From an uncultured Clostridia bacterium (GTDB lineage Bacteria > Bacillota > Clostridia > TANB77 > UBA1234), in the NCBI GenBank assembly GCA_934149305.1, contig CAKPEF010000008.1, positions 4,682 through 68,681 of the forward strand: a DNA stretch of 64,000 bases, given 5' to 3'. The notes below the pieces were generated by a model, which worked only from the letters and a program-made list of their open reading frames with translations, had not been told where the DNA came from and searched no databases. Shown here in pieces: positions 52,410 to 60,305 of this stretch. Position 1 is the stretch's first letter. Each line of letters opens with the position of its first letter. A program made the position numbers and the translations under genes.

Positions 52410-53291
52410 ATGTTAGAAAATTGTAATCTTTGTGCTCATAATTGTAATGTTAATAGAAATGAAAAATTAGGTTATTGCAAATGTGGAATTTTGCCAAAAT
52501 GTGCACTTGCATCTATTCATATGTGGGAAGAGCCATGTATCAGTTATAAAAACGGTTCTGGCACTGTATTTTTTTCAGGTTGTAATTTGAATTGCATATT
52601 TTGTCAAAATCATGACATCTCTAAGGATAATTATGGCAAAGAAATTTCTATAAAAAGACTTGCAGAAATTTTTATAGAACTACAAAACAAAAAAGTAAAT
52701 AATATAAATCTAGTCTCACCTACACCATATGTGCCACAAATTATTGAGGCAATAAAAATAGCAAAAGAAAATGGTCTTGCAATTCCGATAATATATAACA
52801 CTGGAAACTTCGAAAATATAGAAACAATTAAAATGCTAGATGGATACATTGATGTCTATCTTCCAGACCTAAAATATTTCAGCAACGAAGTTTCAATAAA
52901 ATATTCTAGCGCTCCAAATTATTTTGAAGTTGCAACTAATAATATAAAAGAAATGATAAAACAAGTTGGTATACCTACATTTGATGAAAATGGAATTATT
53001 AAAAAAGGCGTTATTATAAGGCACTTAGTTTTGCCATCACACATAAATGAAACAAAGCATATTCTAAATTGGATAAACGAAAATCTACCTAAAGAAACTT
53101 ATATAAGTATAATGCTACAATACTTTCCAACATATCTTGCAAAAAATGATGCGCTAATAAATAGAAAAGTCTCAAAACGAGAATTTAATATCGTAAAAAA
53201 TTTGGTTTACAAATTTCAAAATGGATATATTCAAGAACTCTCAAAACATGAAGAAGAATATGTTCCTCACTTTGATTTAAGTGGCATTTAA
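52410..53291 (+). CDS. Radical SAM protein, PflX/PflA-like
   Basis: 293 residues. GCNLNCIFCQNHDIS holds CxxxCxxC for the SAM cluster. The N-terminal CNLCAHNCNVNRNEKLGYC adds a cysteine group typical of the PflX branch. VSPTPYVPQIIEAI and LPDLKYFS follow. Members are annotated as pyruvate-formate-lyase-activating-like enzymes, but the substrate of this branch is not established. Plus strand, single gene, with AAGGGG before the ATG. Confidence 0.85.
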   Translation: MLENCNLCAHNCNVNRNEKLGYCKCGILPKCALASIHMWEEPCISYKNGSGTVFFSGCNLNCIFCQNHDISKDNYGKEISIKRLAEIFIELQNKKVNNINLVSPTPYVPQIIEAIKIAKENGLAIPIIYNTGNFENIETIKMLDGYIDVYLPDLKYFSNEVSIKYSSAPNYFEVATNNIKEMIKQVGIPTFDENGIIKKGVIIRHLVLPSHINETKHILNWINENLPKETYISIMLQYFPTYLAKNDALINRKVSKREFNIVKNLVYKFQNGYIQELSKHEEEYVPHFDLSGI

Positions 53292-53292
53292 A

Positions 53293-53326
53293 AAATAAGC
53301 GAGCTTAATGCCCGCTATTTTTTTAT
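53293..53326. terminator. Bidirectional terminator between convergent genes
   Basis: Imperfect hairpin AATAAGCGAGC / GCCCGCTATT followed by TTTTTTATTT on the plus strand and an A-run on the other side. Confidence 0.65.
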
Positions 53327-54279
53327 TTATTAAACCATCTTTCATAAACTTCTGGTCTATAAATTCTTTCTCTTCTTGCTATCGCTTTAATCTCATCGTC
53401 TTGCTTTTTCATTAGCTTATATTCATCCTTACAAAAATCTAGCCATTCTCTTTCTTTTTCTAGCGCCTTTTGTTTTACTATTAAAAGATTAGCATTTGTA
53501 CTCATATCATAGCCTGCCGGCAAATCAAATCTTGCAAGTTGTCTTGCACTCTTATTCGAATATCCTCTATCATAAATACTTTTATATATTTTTTCAAGAT
53601 CGTGCAAAGTTTCTAAGTTTTCTTTTAATTGTGATATATTATTTTCATGTGTAATTATTCTTTCTTCAACTTCTTTTAACAATGTTCTCATAAGATATAC
53701 CATTATTTTAGCACTCATTTTATTTTTTCTAGCGTCCCCAAGCATTATATCTAATGCTTTAGTTTGTTTGTAGCCATCTTTATATTGACGTCTCTGTGTT
53801 AGAGCATCATAAACATCGGCAACTTTTATTATCGAAGACTCAAAAGGAATTTGAGAACCAACTAAACCATCTGGATAACCACTGCCATCGAAGCTTTCAT
53901 GGTGTGCTCTAATTATCGGTGCTAAATCTCTAAAATTCTGATATTGCATGCATATCTCATATCCATATACTGTATGCATTTTCATTTCTGCGAATTCTTC
54001 ATCTGTTAGTTTGCCGTTTTTTTGCAATATAGCTGAAGGTATTCTAATTTTCCCAATATCGTGAAGATATGCACATAATACACATTTTTTCAAATCTTCA
54101 TAGTTTAATCCCATTTCCTCGCATATTCTTGTTGTTGTTTTTACAACCCCTTGTACGTGCGCATCTGTAAATATATCTAGTCCACCTAATACATCTATTT
54201 CACATCTAATTTCTTCAGATAAATCTTGCCTGCTGATTTTTCTATTGCCTAAGACATCGATTTTATTTAACTTTCTCAT
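53323..54279 (-). CDS. HD-GYP domain protein, putative c-di-GMP phosphodiesterase
   Basis: 318 residues. AYLHDIGKIRIPSAILQKNGKLT, HTVYGYEIC and IRAHHESFDGSGYPDGL are the HD-GYP signatures with metal-binding His/Asp. The C-terminal 130 residues are helical, without a recognised domain, and there is no receiver or PAS domain. Likely hydrolyses cyclic di-GMP; which signal it answers is unknown. Confidence 0.85.
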   Translation of the reverse strand: MRKLNKIDVLGNRKISRQDLSEEIRCEIDVLGGLDIFTDAHVQGVVKTTTRICEEMGLNYEDLKKCVLCAYLHDIGKIRIPSAILQKNGKLTDEEFAEMKMHTVYGYEICMQYQNFRDLAPIIRAHHESFDGSGYPDGLVGSQIPFESSIIKVADVYDALTQRRQYKDGYKQTKALDIMLGDARKNKMSAKIMVYLMRTLLKEVEERIITHENNISQLKENLETLHDLEKIYKSIYDRGYSNKSARQLARFDLPAGYDMSTNANLLIVKQKALEKEREWLDFCKDEYKLMKKQDDEIKAIARRERIYRPEVYERWFNK

Positions 54280-54302
54280 TAGTTACCTCCAATTATAATA
54301 TG

Positions 54303-54433
54303 GGTTGTGTTCACTAAGTATAGTATTTTTTACTTTATTTTAGTGTCCACCATCAATTGTTTTTATGGAGCACACTTAAGCTCCTTTATATTTTTGCAAC
54401 ATATTTTATTTTTTCGTAAAATAGTTTGTACTA
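54303..54433 (+). repeat. Dispersed repeat, family R1, full-length copy
   Basis: GGTTGTGTTCACTAAGTATAG at left, core GGAGCACACTTAAGCTCC, right end CGTAAAATAGTTTGTACTA. It fills the gap from the stop of the 54434 gene to 24 nt before the HD-GYP start. Confidence 0.7.
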
Positions 54434-55234
54434 TCATAATATATCAAAATTATGATTTTTAATATCAAATTTTATTAGTTTATCATTTGCTTTTAATAAT
54501 AAATAATATTCATTTTCATGCATATCTACTTCTAAATGATTTATGTAAAAAGTTAATTCTTCATTTAAGCTCTGAACATCACTTAAATCATCAAGATACT
54601 CCGCACTCACTATATCTGCAAGTATAATGTTTGTATCAAAGTTTTGATACTCATCAAACATTTTTCTGATTTTTTCAAATATTTTGTTTTTAATTTTTGT
54701 CTTATACTCATTCTTATTCTCTATTTTCTCTAGCGGTTTTATTACTATATTTTCTTTAACCTTATATGTTTTTATTTTACTTTCAAATTTTTTATACTCT
54801 ATATACCCTGGAATATCTTTTTTGTCTATATTGTATGTTTTTATATCATCATTTAGCTTTTCTGCTACCCAATCATTACCTGCATAGATTTTGGTTATTT
54901 CTACACCTATAGTTTTTTCATTAGTCTTTAGCATAAAATCTGGACACTCTCTTTTTTCTATATATCCATTTTTTATCTTTAACCTGTTTAGTGCAGCAAA
55001 TAATATTCTAAACTCTTTTATTTCTCTAGTTAAATCTCTATTTTTTCTTATTTCAAAATTTAATCTATTGTTCCATTTGTTTCTTTCTAATTTATCTGTG
55101 TTTCCTGAAACGAATTTTAATGTAAAGGTGTTTAATCTTAAAAATTTATCATCAAAATGCATATCTATATAAGCATCTGCTATCTCGCCTTTGTTATTAT
55201 GCAAATTCAATATATCCTCTATAGAATTTAACAT
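54434..55234 (-). CDS. Possible PD-(D/E)XK nuclease-like protein
   Basis: 266 residues beginning MLNSIEDILNLHNNKGEIAD. The segment ECPDFMLKTNEKTIGVEITK fits the PD-x(n)-ExK core of the restriction-endonuclease-like fold, with a helix of Arg/Lys residues before it. The C-terminal half is alpha/beta without a further motif I can name. No methylase or helicase lies nearby, so a stand-alone accessory nuclease is possible. The fold is inferred from one motif. Confidence 0.5.
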   Translation of the reverse strand: MLNSIEDILNLHNNKGEIADAYIDMHFDDKFLRLNTFTLKFVSGNTDKLERNKWNNRLNFEIRKNRDLTREIKEFRILFAALNRLKIKNGYIEKRECPDFMLKTNEKTIGVEITKIYAGNDWVAEKLNDDIKTYNIDKKDIPGYIEYKKFESKIKTYKVKENIVIKPLEKIENKNEYKTKIKNKIFEKIRKMFDEYQNFDTNIILADIVSAEYLDDLSDVQSLNEELTFYINHLEVDMHENEYYLLLKANDKLIKFDIKNHNFDIL

Positions 55235-55396
55235 TTCCACCCCTTTTCCAAACAATATTCTATTTATTGTTTTTCATTAAAATTTCATATATAATACATA
55301 TTAGTCACACATAATAATACTATTATTAAATCAAAGTATATAGCATATATAAAAAATATTCAATAACTACAAACAAATTTAGAAAGGATGATTTAT

Positions 55397-56626
55397 ATGT
55401 CGTTTATGAATAAGTACGATAGAGATTCAATTTATGAAGAAATGGAGGGAAAAAGTTTTTCTAATTCATTTGGCAGTGTTGCCTCAAAGTTAACAGCATC
55501 TGTTTTGCTTTTATCACTTGGATTTGCTAGCGGTAGCATTTATTCTGCTTTTAATCAAAATCATGTAAATGCAAACACACCAAATACAATCTCAGAAAAT
55601 TCTAGCAATTCAATATTAACTACTTCTTCAAGTGGAACTACCACAGCTATTACTACAGATTCTGTAACTCCTCATTCTATAAAAGGAATTGTAAAATCTT
55701 GTGCAGACTCTGTGGTTGAAATCACTATTGAAACTACACAAAGTATATATTCTTATAAGTATACCGCAGAAGGAAATGGTAGTGGTGTTATAATTTCTGA
55801 AAACGGTTATATACTTACTAACAACCATGTTATAGATGGAGCAAATAAAATTTTAGTTAGATTAAAAGATGGAACTGAATACGAGGCTAAGTTAATAGGA
55901 AAAGATTCAAAAACAGATACAGCAGTTATAAAGATTGAAGCAACTGGCCTTAAATATGCTGTTTTAGGTGATAGTTCAAAACTTGAAGTTGGTGATTTAG
56001 CGGTTGTTATCGGTAATCCTCTTGGAGAACTTGGCGGAACTGTTACAAGTGGTATAATAAGTGCACTTGAAAGAGAAATAAATATAAGTGGTAAAAAAAT
56101 GAACCTAATTCAAACAGATGCTGGCGTAAACCCTGGTAATTCAGGTGGTGGATTATTTAATGCTAACGGAGAATTAGTAGGAATTGTTACTGCAAAATCG
56201 TCTGGTATAGATGTTGAAAATTTAGGATTCGCGATCCCAATAAATGATATAAAATCAGTAGTAAATGATTTAGTAGAACATGGATATGCAACTAATAGAG
56301 CTTTTCTTGGTGTTATGATGAAAGATACAGCTTATTCAACAAATTCACCATATGGTGGCTATGGAAGCTTGTTTAATATGTTTTATTCACAAATGCAATA
56401 CGGTGCATATGTTGAATCTGTAGTTGAAGACTCACCTGCAGAAAAAGGCGGAATCAAATCAGGAGACATCATAGTTTCTGTAAATGGTAACGTTGTATCA
56501 ACTGCAGCTGAGGTAACAGCAGAAGTAACAAATTGCAATGTGGGTGACGAAATCGAAATAGGAATAATTAGAGATAACAAGACCAAAACCGTAAAAGTAA
56601 AACTTACAGAGTACAAAGGTGAATAG
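55397..56626 (+). CDS. htrA: HtrA/DegP-type serine protease, membrane anchored
   Basis: 409 residues. A membrane anchor (about 23-45, LTASVLLLSLGFASGS) leads to a Ser/Thr-rich linker, then the trypsin-like domain with His in LTNNHVIDGA, Asp in KDSKTDTAVIKIEA and the nucleophile in TDAGVNPGNSGGGLFN, then one PDZ domain (SVVEDSPAEKGGIKSGDIIVSVNG). It degrades misfolded extracytoplasmic proteins. The ATG at 55397 follows AAAGGATG; one three codons earlier overlaps that site. Confidence 0.95.
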   Translation: MSFMNKYDRDSIYEEMEGKSFSNSFGSVASKLTASVLLLSLGFASGSIYSAFNQNHVNANTPNTISENSSNSILTTSSSGTTTAITTDSVTPHSIKGIVKSCADSVVEITIETTQSIYSYKYTAEGNGSGVIISENGYILTNNHVIDGANKILVRLKDGTEYEAKLIGKDSKTDTAVIKIEATGLKYAVLGDSSKLEVGDLAVVIGNPLGELGGTVTSGIISALEREINISGKKMNLIQTDAGVNPGNSGGGLFNANGELVGIVTAKSSGIDVENLGFAIPINDIKSVVNDLVEHGYATNRAFLGVMMKDTAYSTNSPYGGYGSLFNMFYSQMQYGAYVESVVEDSPAEKGGIKSGDIIVSVNGNVVSTAAEVTAEVTNCNVGDEIEIGIIRDNKTKTVKVKLTEYKGE

Positions 56627-56636
56627 CCACAAGTCA

Positions 56637-56680
56637 AATAGCTTCTATTGTTAGTAAACCTAACGGTAGAAGCTATTTTC
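56637..56680 (+). terminator. Terminator after htrA
   Basis: Perfect stem AATAGCTTCTA / TAGAAGCTATT at 56637-56677 with a 19-nt loop, followed by TTC. Confidence 0.75.
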
Positions 56681-56714
56681 TATAAAAGCTAATATTTATA
56701 TACACAAGCACCTA

Positions 56715-56743
56715 TTGATTTTTATGTAAATCTATGGTATTAT
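56715..56743 (+). promoter_or_regulatory. Promoter of yidD
   Basis: TTGATT (56715-56720), 17-nt spacer, TATTAT (56738-56743). Confidence 0.65.
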
Positions 56744-56779
56744 TCACGTATGCGAAATTTTATTGAAAGGGGAACTCTT

Positions 56780-56995
56780 ATGAAAACACTTTTGATAAAA
56801 CTAATAAAGTTGTATCAAAAAATTCCCGGTCCCTGGCACAGTGCCTGTAGGTTTCATCCCACTTGTTCAAATTATGCTATAGAAGCACTTGAAACACATG
56901 GTTTTTTTAAAGGCTCTGCATTAACATTGTGGCGAATACTTCGTTGCAATCCATTTTCAAAAGGAGGATACGACCCCGTTCCACCTAAAAAATAA
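56780..56995 (+). CDS. yidD: Membrane protein insertion efficiency factor YidD
   Basis: 71 residues. KLYQKIPGPWHSACRFHPTCSNYAIEALE, with the three conserved cysteines continuing at RILRCNPFSKGGYDPVP, is diagnostic of YidD, a small membrane-associated helper of YidC insertion. The ATG at 56780 follows AAAGGGG; a start ten codons earlier has no site. It is not next to rnpA/yidC here. Confidence 0.95.
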   Translation: MKTLLIKLIKLYQKIPGPWHSACRFHPTCSNYAIEALETHGFFKGSALTLWRILRCNPFSKGGYDPVPPKK

Positions 56996-57000
56996 ATATT

Positions 57001-57151
57001 GCTATTCAGCGCTTGTTTGGTTCAAGGTTGAACAGCAATATTTATTATAAAGCATGCTCCGCTACATTTTATAGAAATGTAGCGGAGCACAGTGTGCTCC
57101 ATAAAAATACTACTGTTTGGCATTTGTCACAGATTAAGGCTGAATAGTAAA
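57001..57151 (-). repeat. Dispersed repeat, family R2, inverted orientation
   Basis: The only copy in the opposite orientation. It sits behind the plus-strand gene yidD (stop at 56993-56995), so its orientation relative to the gene is the same as elsewhere. Ends GCTATTCAGC at 57001 and AAGGCTGAATAGTAAA at right. It contains a 14-bp hairpin GCTCCGCTACATTT / AAATGTAGCGGAGC and the core GGAGCACAGTGTGCTCC. Confidence 0.7.
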
Positions 57152-57189
57152 ATTTTAGGTGTTTTTATTTGCTAAAAAGCCTATATAGA

Positions 57190-57219
57190 TTGACATAAAA
57201 TCATCTGTTATAGTATAAT
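57190..57219 (+). promoter_or_regulatory. Promoter of the Bax-inhibitor-like gene
   Basis: TTGACA (57190-57195), 18-nt spacer, TATAAT (57214-57219), 40 nt before the start codon. Confidence 0.75.
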
Positions 57220-57259
57220 AGTTTTATAGTGTTTATATGAAATTTAAGGAGGTTTTATT

Positions 57260-57958
57260 ATGGAAGATTTTTATTCACCAATATCTGAAGAACATAAAGA
57301 AGGAAACTTTTCAACTGTTTTACAAAAAGTATTTTATATGATGACTGCCGGTCTTGCAGTTACTGGTATTACATCACTATTAACACTCTACATACCGCAA
57401 ATACTATTCTTTGTCGCTAACTATTGGCAAATATTAGCTTTTGCAGAACTTATACTTGTAATAATTCTTAGCCTAAATTTAAAGAATATGGGAACTGCAA
57501 CATGTAGAATAGCATTCTATCTATATGCCATACTAAATGGACTTACATTATCGCCAATCTTCTTAGTGTATGCCGAAACCTCAATAGCGAGCACATTCTT
57601 TATTACAGCAGCAATGTTTGGTGGTGCTGCATTATATGGACATAAAACAAATAAAGATTTAACAAAATTCGGAAGCTTTTTCTTTATGGCATTGCTTGGA
57701 ATAATTATAGCAGGAATAGTAAACTTGTTCATTATGAATAGCACTCTCGACTTCGTAATTTCAGTCATTGGAATATTGCTTTTCATTGGAATAACTGCAT
57801 ATGATGTTCAAAAAATAAAAGCACTTTATACATTAGTAGATGGTAGCGATGAAGAAAGAATGACTCAAGTTGTTACAATTGGAGCATTAAACTTATACTT
57901 AGACTTTATCAATATATTCTTAAAAATATTGAGCTTAACAGGAAAAAGAAGAAAATAA
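57260..57958 (+). CDS. Bax inhibitor-1/YccA family membrane protein
   Basis: 232 residues, seven membrane helices. The fourth-to-sixth helix block with ATCRIAFYLYAILNGLTLSPIF and the C-terminal FIGITAYDVQKIKAL and ALNLYLDFINIFLKIL are typical of the BI-1 family; some members are calcium leak channels or interact with membrane proteases. AGGAGG precedes the ATG. Confidence 0.9.
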   Translation: MEDFYSPISEEHKEGNFSTVLQKVFYMMTAGLAVTGITSLLTLYIPQILFFVANYWQILAFAELILVIILSLNLKNMGTATCRIAFYLYAILNGLTLSPIFLVYAETSIASTFFITAAMFGGAALYGHKTNKDLTKFGSFFFMALLGIIIAGIVNLFIMNSTLDFVISVIGILLFIGITAYDVQKIKALYTLVDGSDEERMTQVVTIGALNLYLDFINIFLKILSLTGKRRK

Positions 57959-57968
57959 TTAGAATGTA

Positions 57969-58012
57969 AAAAACCAGCTAGTATATCTTATCCGATGCTA
58001 GCTGGTTTTTAA
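57969..58012 (+). terminator. Terminator after the Bax-inhibitor-like gene
   Basis: Stem AAACCAGCTAG-TAT / ATGCTAGCTGGTTT with loop, followed by TTAATG; strong on both strands. Confidence 0.85.
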
Positions 58013-58037
58013 TGCAAGCTCAATCTTAGCCCCAAAA

Positions 58038-58062
58038 ATAACCATTCATTTGAATGGCTATT
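58038..58062 (-). terminator. Terminator after the 58070 gene
   Basis: Minus strand ATAGCCATTC / GAATGGTTAT hairpin with TTTTGGG following. Confidence 0.75.
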
Positions 58063-58069
58063 TTTTCAC

Positions 58070-58570
58070 TTACGTTTTAGTTGTTTTATCTGGTACTATA
58101 GCTCCATAAAATATATCATCTCCTGGAACATATAAGACATAGCTTACTATATCTTTTCCCTTCGGTGGAGCATACCATGTCCATTTACACTCTTGAACAT
58201 ACTTACATATTCTAGGCTTTTCTTGTTCACCTATATAAACAACAGATTTCACTTCACTAGTTGGATATGCGCTCGGATAATTAGTTCCATTTTCCCCCTC
58301 GTGATAACAAAAGTATTCATCCCCATTAAGCATGACATACACATCATCAAAACTGCCGGCTTTAAATGATGATAATTCGTATGTTGCTTCTAAATAACTT
58401 TCTTTATACTGTGCTGGTGTAACAGCACATATAATTAACAAGACAAAAAGCCAAATCAGTGACAGATAAGCTGCGATTTCTAATGCTTCGCCAATTTTAA
58501 ACCAATAATTCCGCACCAAAACAAATACAGAGAAAATTACCAAGAAAATCAATACGCCAAGTATAACCAT
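58070..58570 (-). CDS. Membrane protein of unknown function, possibly acquired
   Basis: 166 residues: two N-terminal membrane helices (about 3-19 and 30-50) then a soluble domain with cysteines (FCYHEGENG, CKYVQECKWTWYAPP). No family recognised. Base composition is less AT-rich than the neighbours and it has a sense CGG codon (in FVLVRNYWF); a +1 shift there would soon stop, so CGG must be read as an amino acid if the protein is made. It lies 140 nt from the repeat-flanked toxin module. Confidence 0.55.
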   Translation of the reverse strand: MVILGVLIFLVIFSVFVLVRNYWFKIGEALEIAAYLSLIWLFVLLIICAVTPAQYKESYLEATYELSSFKAGSFDDVYVMLNGDEYFCYHEGENGTNYPSAYPTSEVKSVVYIGEQEKPRICKYVQECKWTWYAPPKGKDIVSYVLYVPGDDIFYGAIVPDKTTKT

Positions 58571-58828
58571 TATAAGACTCCCCTTTCATTGCTCAAAATT
58601 ATTTAGCGCCAAGAACGAAGTGTACATTATACCTCCTTTTAAATTTAATTTAAGTTAATGCGTATTGTATCACACTTTTACAGCAAAAGCAATATAGAAA
58701 CGCAACACGCATCAAGCATTATGCCGATTTCATTTCAAGTCTTAGCTTATTTTGAGTTTTGATCGTTGTAAACAGCTATATACCTGTGAACTAATAAAAA
58801 TTTGCAAAAAAATATCAATACCGAAGTA
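58571..58828. other. Intergenic region with a copy of the spo0A 3' end
   Basis: 258 nt. It holds the left copy of the 38-bp direct repeat (58713-58750). Nothing else recognised. Confidence 0.5.
58713..58750. repeat. Direct repeat, copy of the spo0A 3' end (left)
   Basis: 38 bp identical, except one base, to 59397-59434, which is the last ten codons and stop of spo0A plus the bases after it. The copy still reads KLRLEMKSA-stop on the minus strand. Confidence 0.85.
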
Positions 58829-58856
58829 TTGACTTTTTATGTTACTATAGTATAAT
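58829..58856 (+). promoter_or_regulatory. Promoter of the antisense antitoxin RNA
   Basis: TTGACT (58829-58834), 16-nt spacer, TATAAT (58851-58856), directing a short plus-strand RNA towards the toxin 3' end. Confidence 0.7.
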
Positions 58857-58862
58857 TTAATT

Positions 58863-58950
58863 AAAGATGAGGTTTTGGTCACAATGTGACTTGCCCAAGT
58901 TATAGTAAAAAATCACTCAACCGTAGCCAATGGATAGAGTGATTTTTTTA
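58863..58950 (+). ncRNA. Candidate type I antitoxin RNA
   Basis: A plus-strand transcript of about 88 nt, from the promoter just upstream to the hairpin AAATCACTC / GAGTGATTT with T-run at 58909-58950. It contains a GTCACAATGTGAC hairpin. It converges on the toxin mRNA and would share the terminator region with it, as RatA-like antitoxins do. No open reading frame of note. Confidence 0.55.
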
Positions 58951-58952
58951 TG

Positions 58953-59045
58953 TTATTTCTTCTTATTGATTAGTATCTTTAAGAAGGATGCTATCAATAG
59001 AACTTCAATTGCAAATAATATGTAATCATTTTCTACCATTGGCAT
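58953..59045 (-). CDS. Small hydrophobic peptide, candidate type I toxin
   Basis: 30 residues: MPMVENDYILFAIEVL, a hydrophobic helix LLIASFLKILI, and a Lys tail NKKK. Length, one membrane helix and a very strong Shine-Dalgarno (GGGAGGTGAT, 59046-59056 on the minus strand) match membrane toxins of type I systems (TxpA/holin-like). It has its own promoter and an opposing small RNA. No sequence family can be proved for such a short peptide. Confidence 0.6.
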   Translation of the reverse strand: MPMVENDYILFAIEVLLIASFLKILINKKK

Positions 59046-59402
59046 CACCTCCCTCTTCATTCGTAAAAACAAAAAGGGCAAATCACATCATATCCGAACA
59101 ACCTCATCATTAGTAGTGTACAACATTTGTTCATCATTGTCAACAATAGTTGTATTGCGTTATACATTTTTCTTTTTGTATTTCTAACAAAAAAACTTCT
59201 CCCCTTTACTTAAAATTTGTTTTTAACTTATAAAACAAAATTCTTGAATAAATTGGAAAAGTTTTTTATTTTCCTACTCAATAAATCATAAAAGTTTATA
59301 GGTTTTGGCTTTTTATATTTATTGGCTTCACTCTGGATTTTTATATGTATTTTTATAAACTTTATAGGTTTATTAAATCTTGTAATTGTTCTCACACAAG
59401 CA
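59046..59402. other. Upstream region of the toxin and tail of spo0A
   Basis: 357 nt. Contains the toxin promoter (59115-59143) and, at the right end, the other copy of the direct repeat. The stretch 59150-59390 is AT-rich and I see no gene or clear hairpin. Confidence 0.5.
59115..59143 (-). promoter_or_regulatory. Promoter of the toxin mRNA
   Basis: Minus strand TTGACA (59138-59143), 17-nt spacer, TACACT (59115-59120); the leader to the toxin start is about 60 nt. Confidence 0.75.
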
Positions 59403-59434
59403 TTATGCTGATTTCATTTCAAGTCTTAGCTTAT
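59397..59434. repeat. Direct repeat, spo0A 3' end (right)
   Basis: The native copy at the end of spo0A, matching 58713-58750 with one mismatch. The two copies bracket a 646-bp segment that carries the toxin-antitoxin candidate. Confidence 0.85.
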
Positions 59435-60209
59435 CTGCTATCATTGCTATGAATTCTGAATTTGTTGGCTTGCCTTTGGTTGCTGATATTGTGTTTCCAA
59501 ACATTTGATTATTTACATCTATTTGTCCTCTCTCCCATGCAACTTCTATTGCATGGCGAATTGCTCTTTCTACACGTGATGGAGTTGTTTTAAATTTTCT
59601 TGCAAGTGTTGGATATAGTTCTTTTGTTACTGAATTTATTACTTCCATGTCGTTTACGGCAAGGACTATTGCTTCTCTTATATACTGATAGCCTTTTATG
59701 TGTGCTGGCACCCCTACTTCGTGTATTATGTCTGTTATTGATGTTTCTAATGTGTCTTTGCTTATACTTTCATATGAGTTTTGCAGTTTATACTTTTTGG
59801 CACTTCCGCCACACTTTGTTGCTTCTTGTATGCCTTGCTTTACTTCTTTTATTCGTTTATACAATAACTCTAGCTCAAATGGTTTTACCATATAGTATTC
59901 AGCTCCAAGCATTATGCTTCTTTGTGTTATTGCATCTTGACCTATTGCTGATAAAACTATAACTGTGGTGTTTTTAGCACTGCCTGATGATGCTAATCTT
60001 TCTAGTACTCCTATTCCATCTAAATGTGGCATTATTATATCTAAAAGTGCTACATCCGGCTCTTTTTCAGCTATCATTTTAAATGCTTCTTCGCCATCTG
60101 ATGCCATGGCTTGTACCTCAACATCACCCTTTGAGTTTAAAAAGTTTTTTAATATTTCTGCAAATTCTATGTTGTCATCAGCTATTACGACACTAATTTT
60201 ATTTGGCAT
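59403..60209 (-). CDS. spo0A: Sporulation master regulator Spo0A
   Basis: 268 residues. Receiver domain with acidic pocket VVIADDN, phosphoacceptor Asp in ALLDIIMPHLDG, Thr/Ser near VIVLSAIGQ and Lys in YMVKPFE; C-terminal DNA-binding domain with IIHEVGVPAHIKGYQYIREAI and the recognition segment TTPSRVERAIRHAIEVAW. Phosphorylated Spo0A commits the cell to sporulation. The ATG at 60207-60209 follows AGGAGG by 6 nt. Confidence 0.97.
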   Translation of the reverse strand: MPNKISVVIADDNIEFAEILKNFLNSKGDVEVQAMASDGEEAFKMIAEKEPDVALLDIIMPHLDGIGVLERLASSGSAKNTTVIVLSAIGQDAITQRSIMLGAEYYMVKPFELELLYKRIKEVKQGIQEATKCGGSAKKYKLQNSYESISKDTLETSITDIIHEVGVPAHIKGYQYIREAIVLAVNDMEVINSVTKELYPTLARKFKTTPSRVERAIRHAIEVAWERGQIDVNNQMFGNTISATKGKPTNSEFIAMIADKLRLEMKSA

Positions 60210-60251
60210 TTTTACTCCTCCTAACATTTTCTTTATTGTTACTACACCTAA

Positions 60252-60280
60252 AGTATACTACCATATTTTGGAAAAAGCAA
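60252..60280 (-). promoter_or_regulatory. Promoter of spo0A
   Basis: Minus strand TTGCTT (60275-60280), 17-nt spacer, TATACT (60252-60257). Confidence 0.65.
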
Positions 60281-60305
60281 TAGTGAATTGTAATAATTTT
60301 ACAAT

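Noticed and set aside
58713..58750. A spo0A pseudogene.
   Set aside because: Only the last codons are present; it is better described as a short direct repeat flanking a segment.
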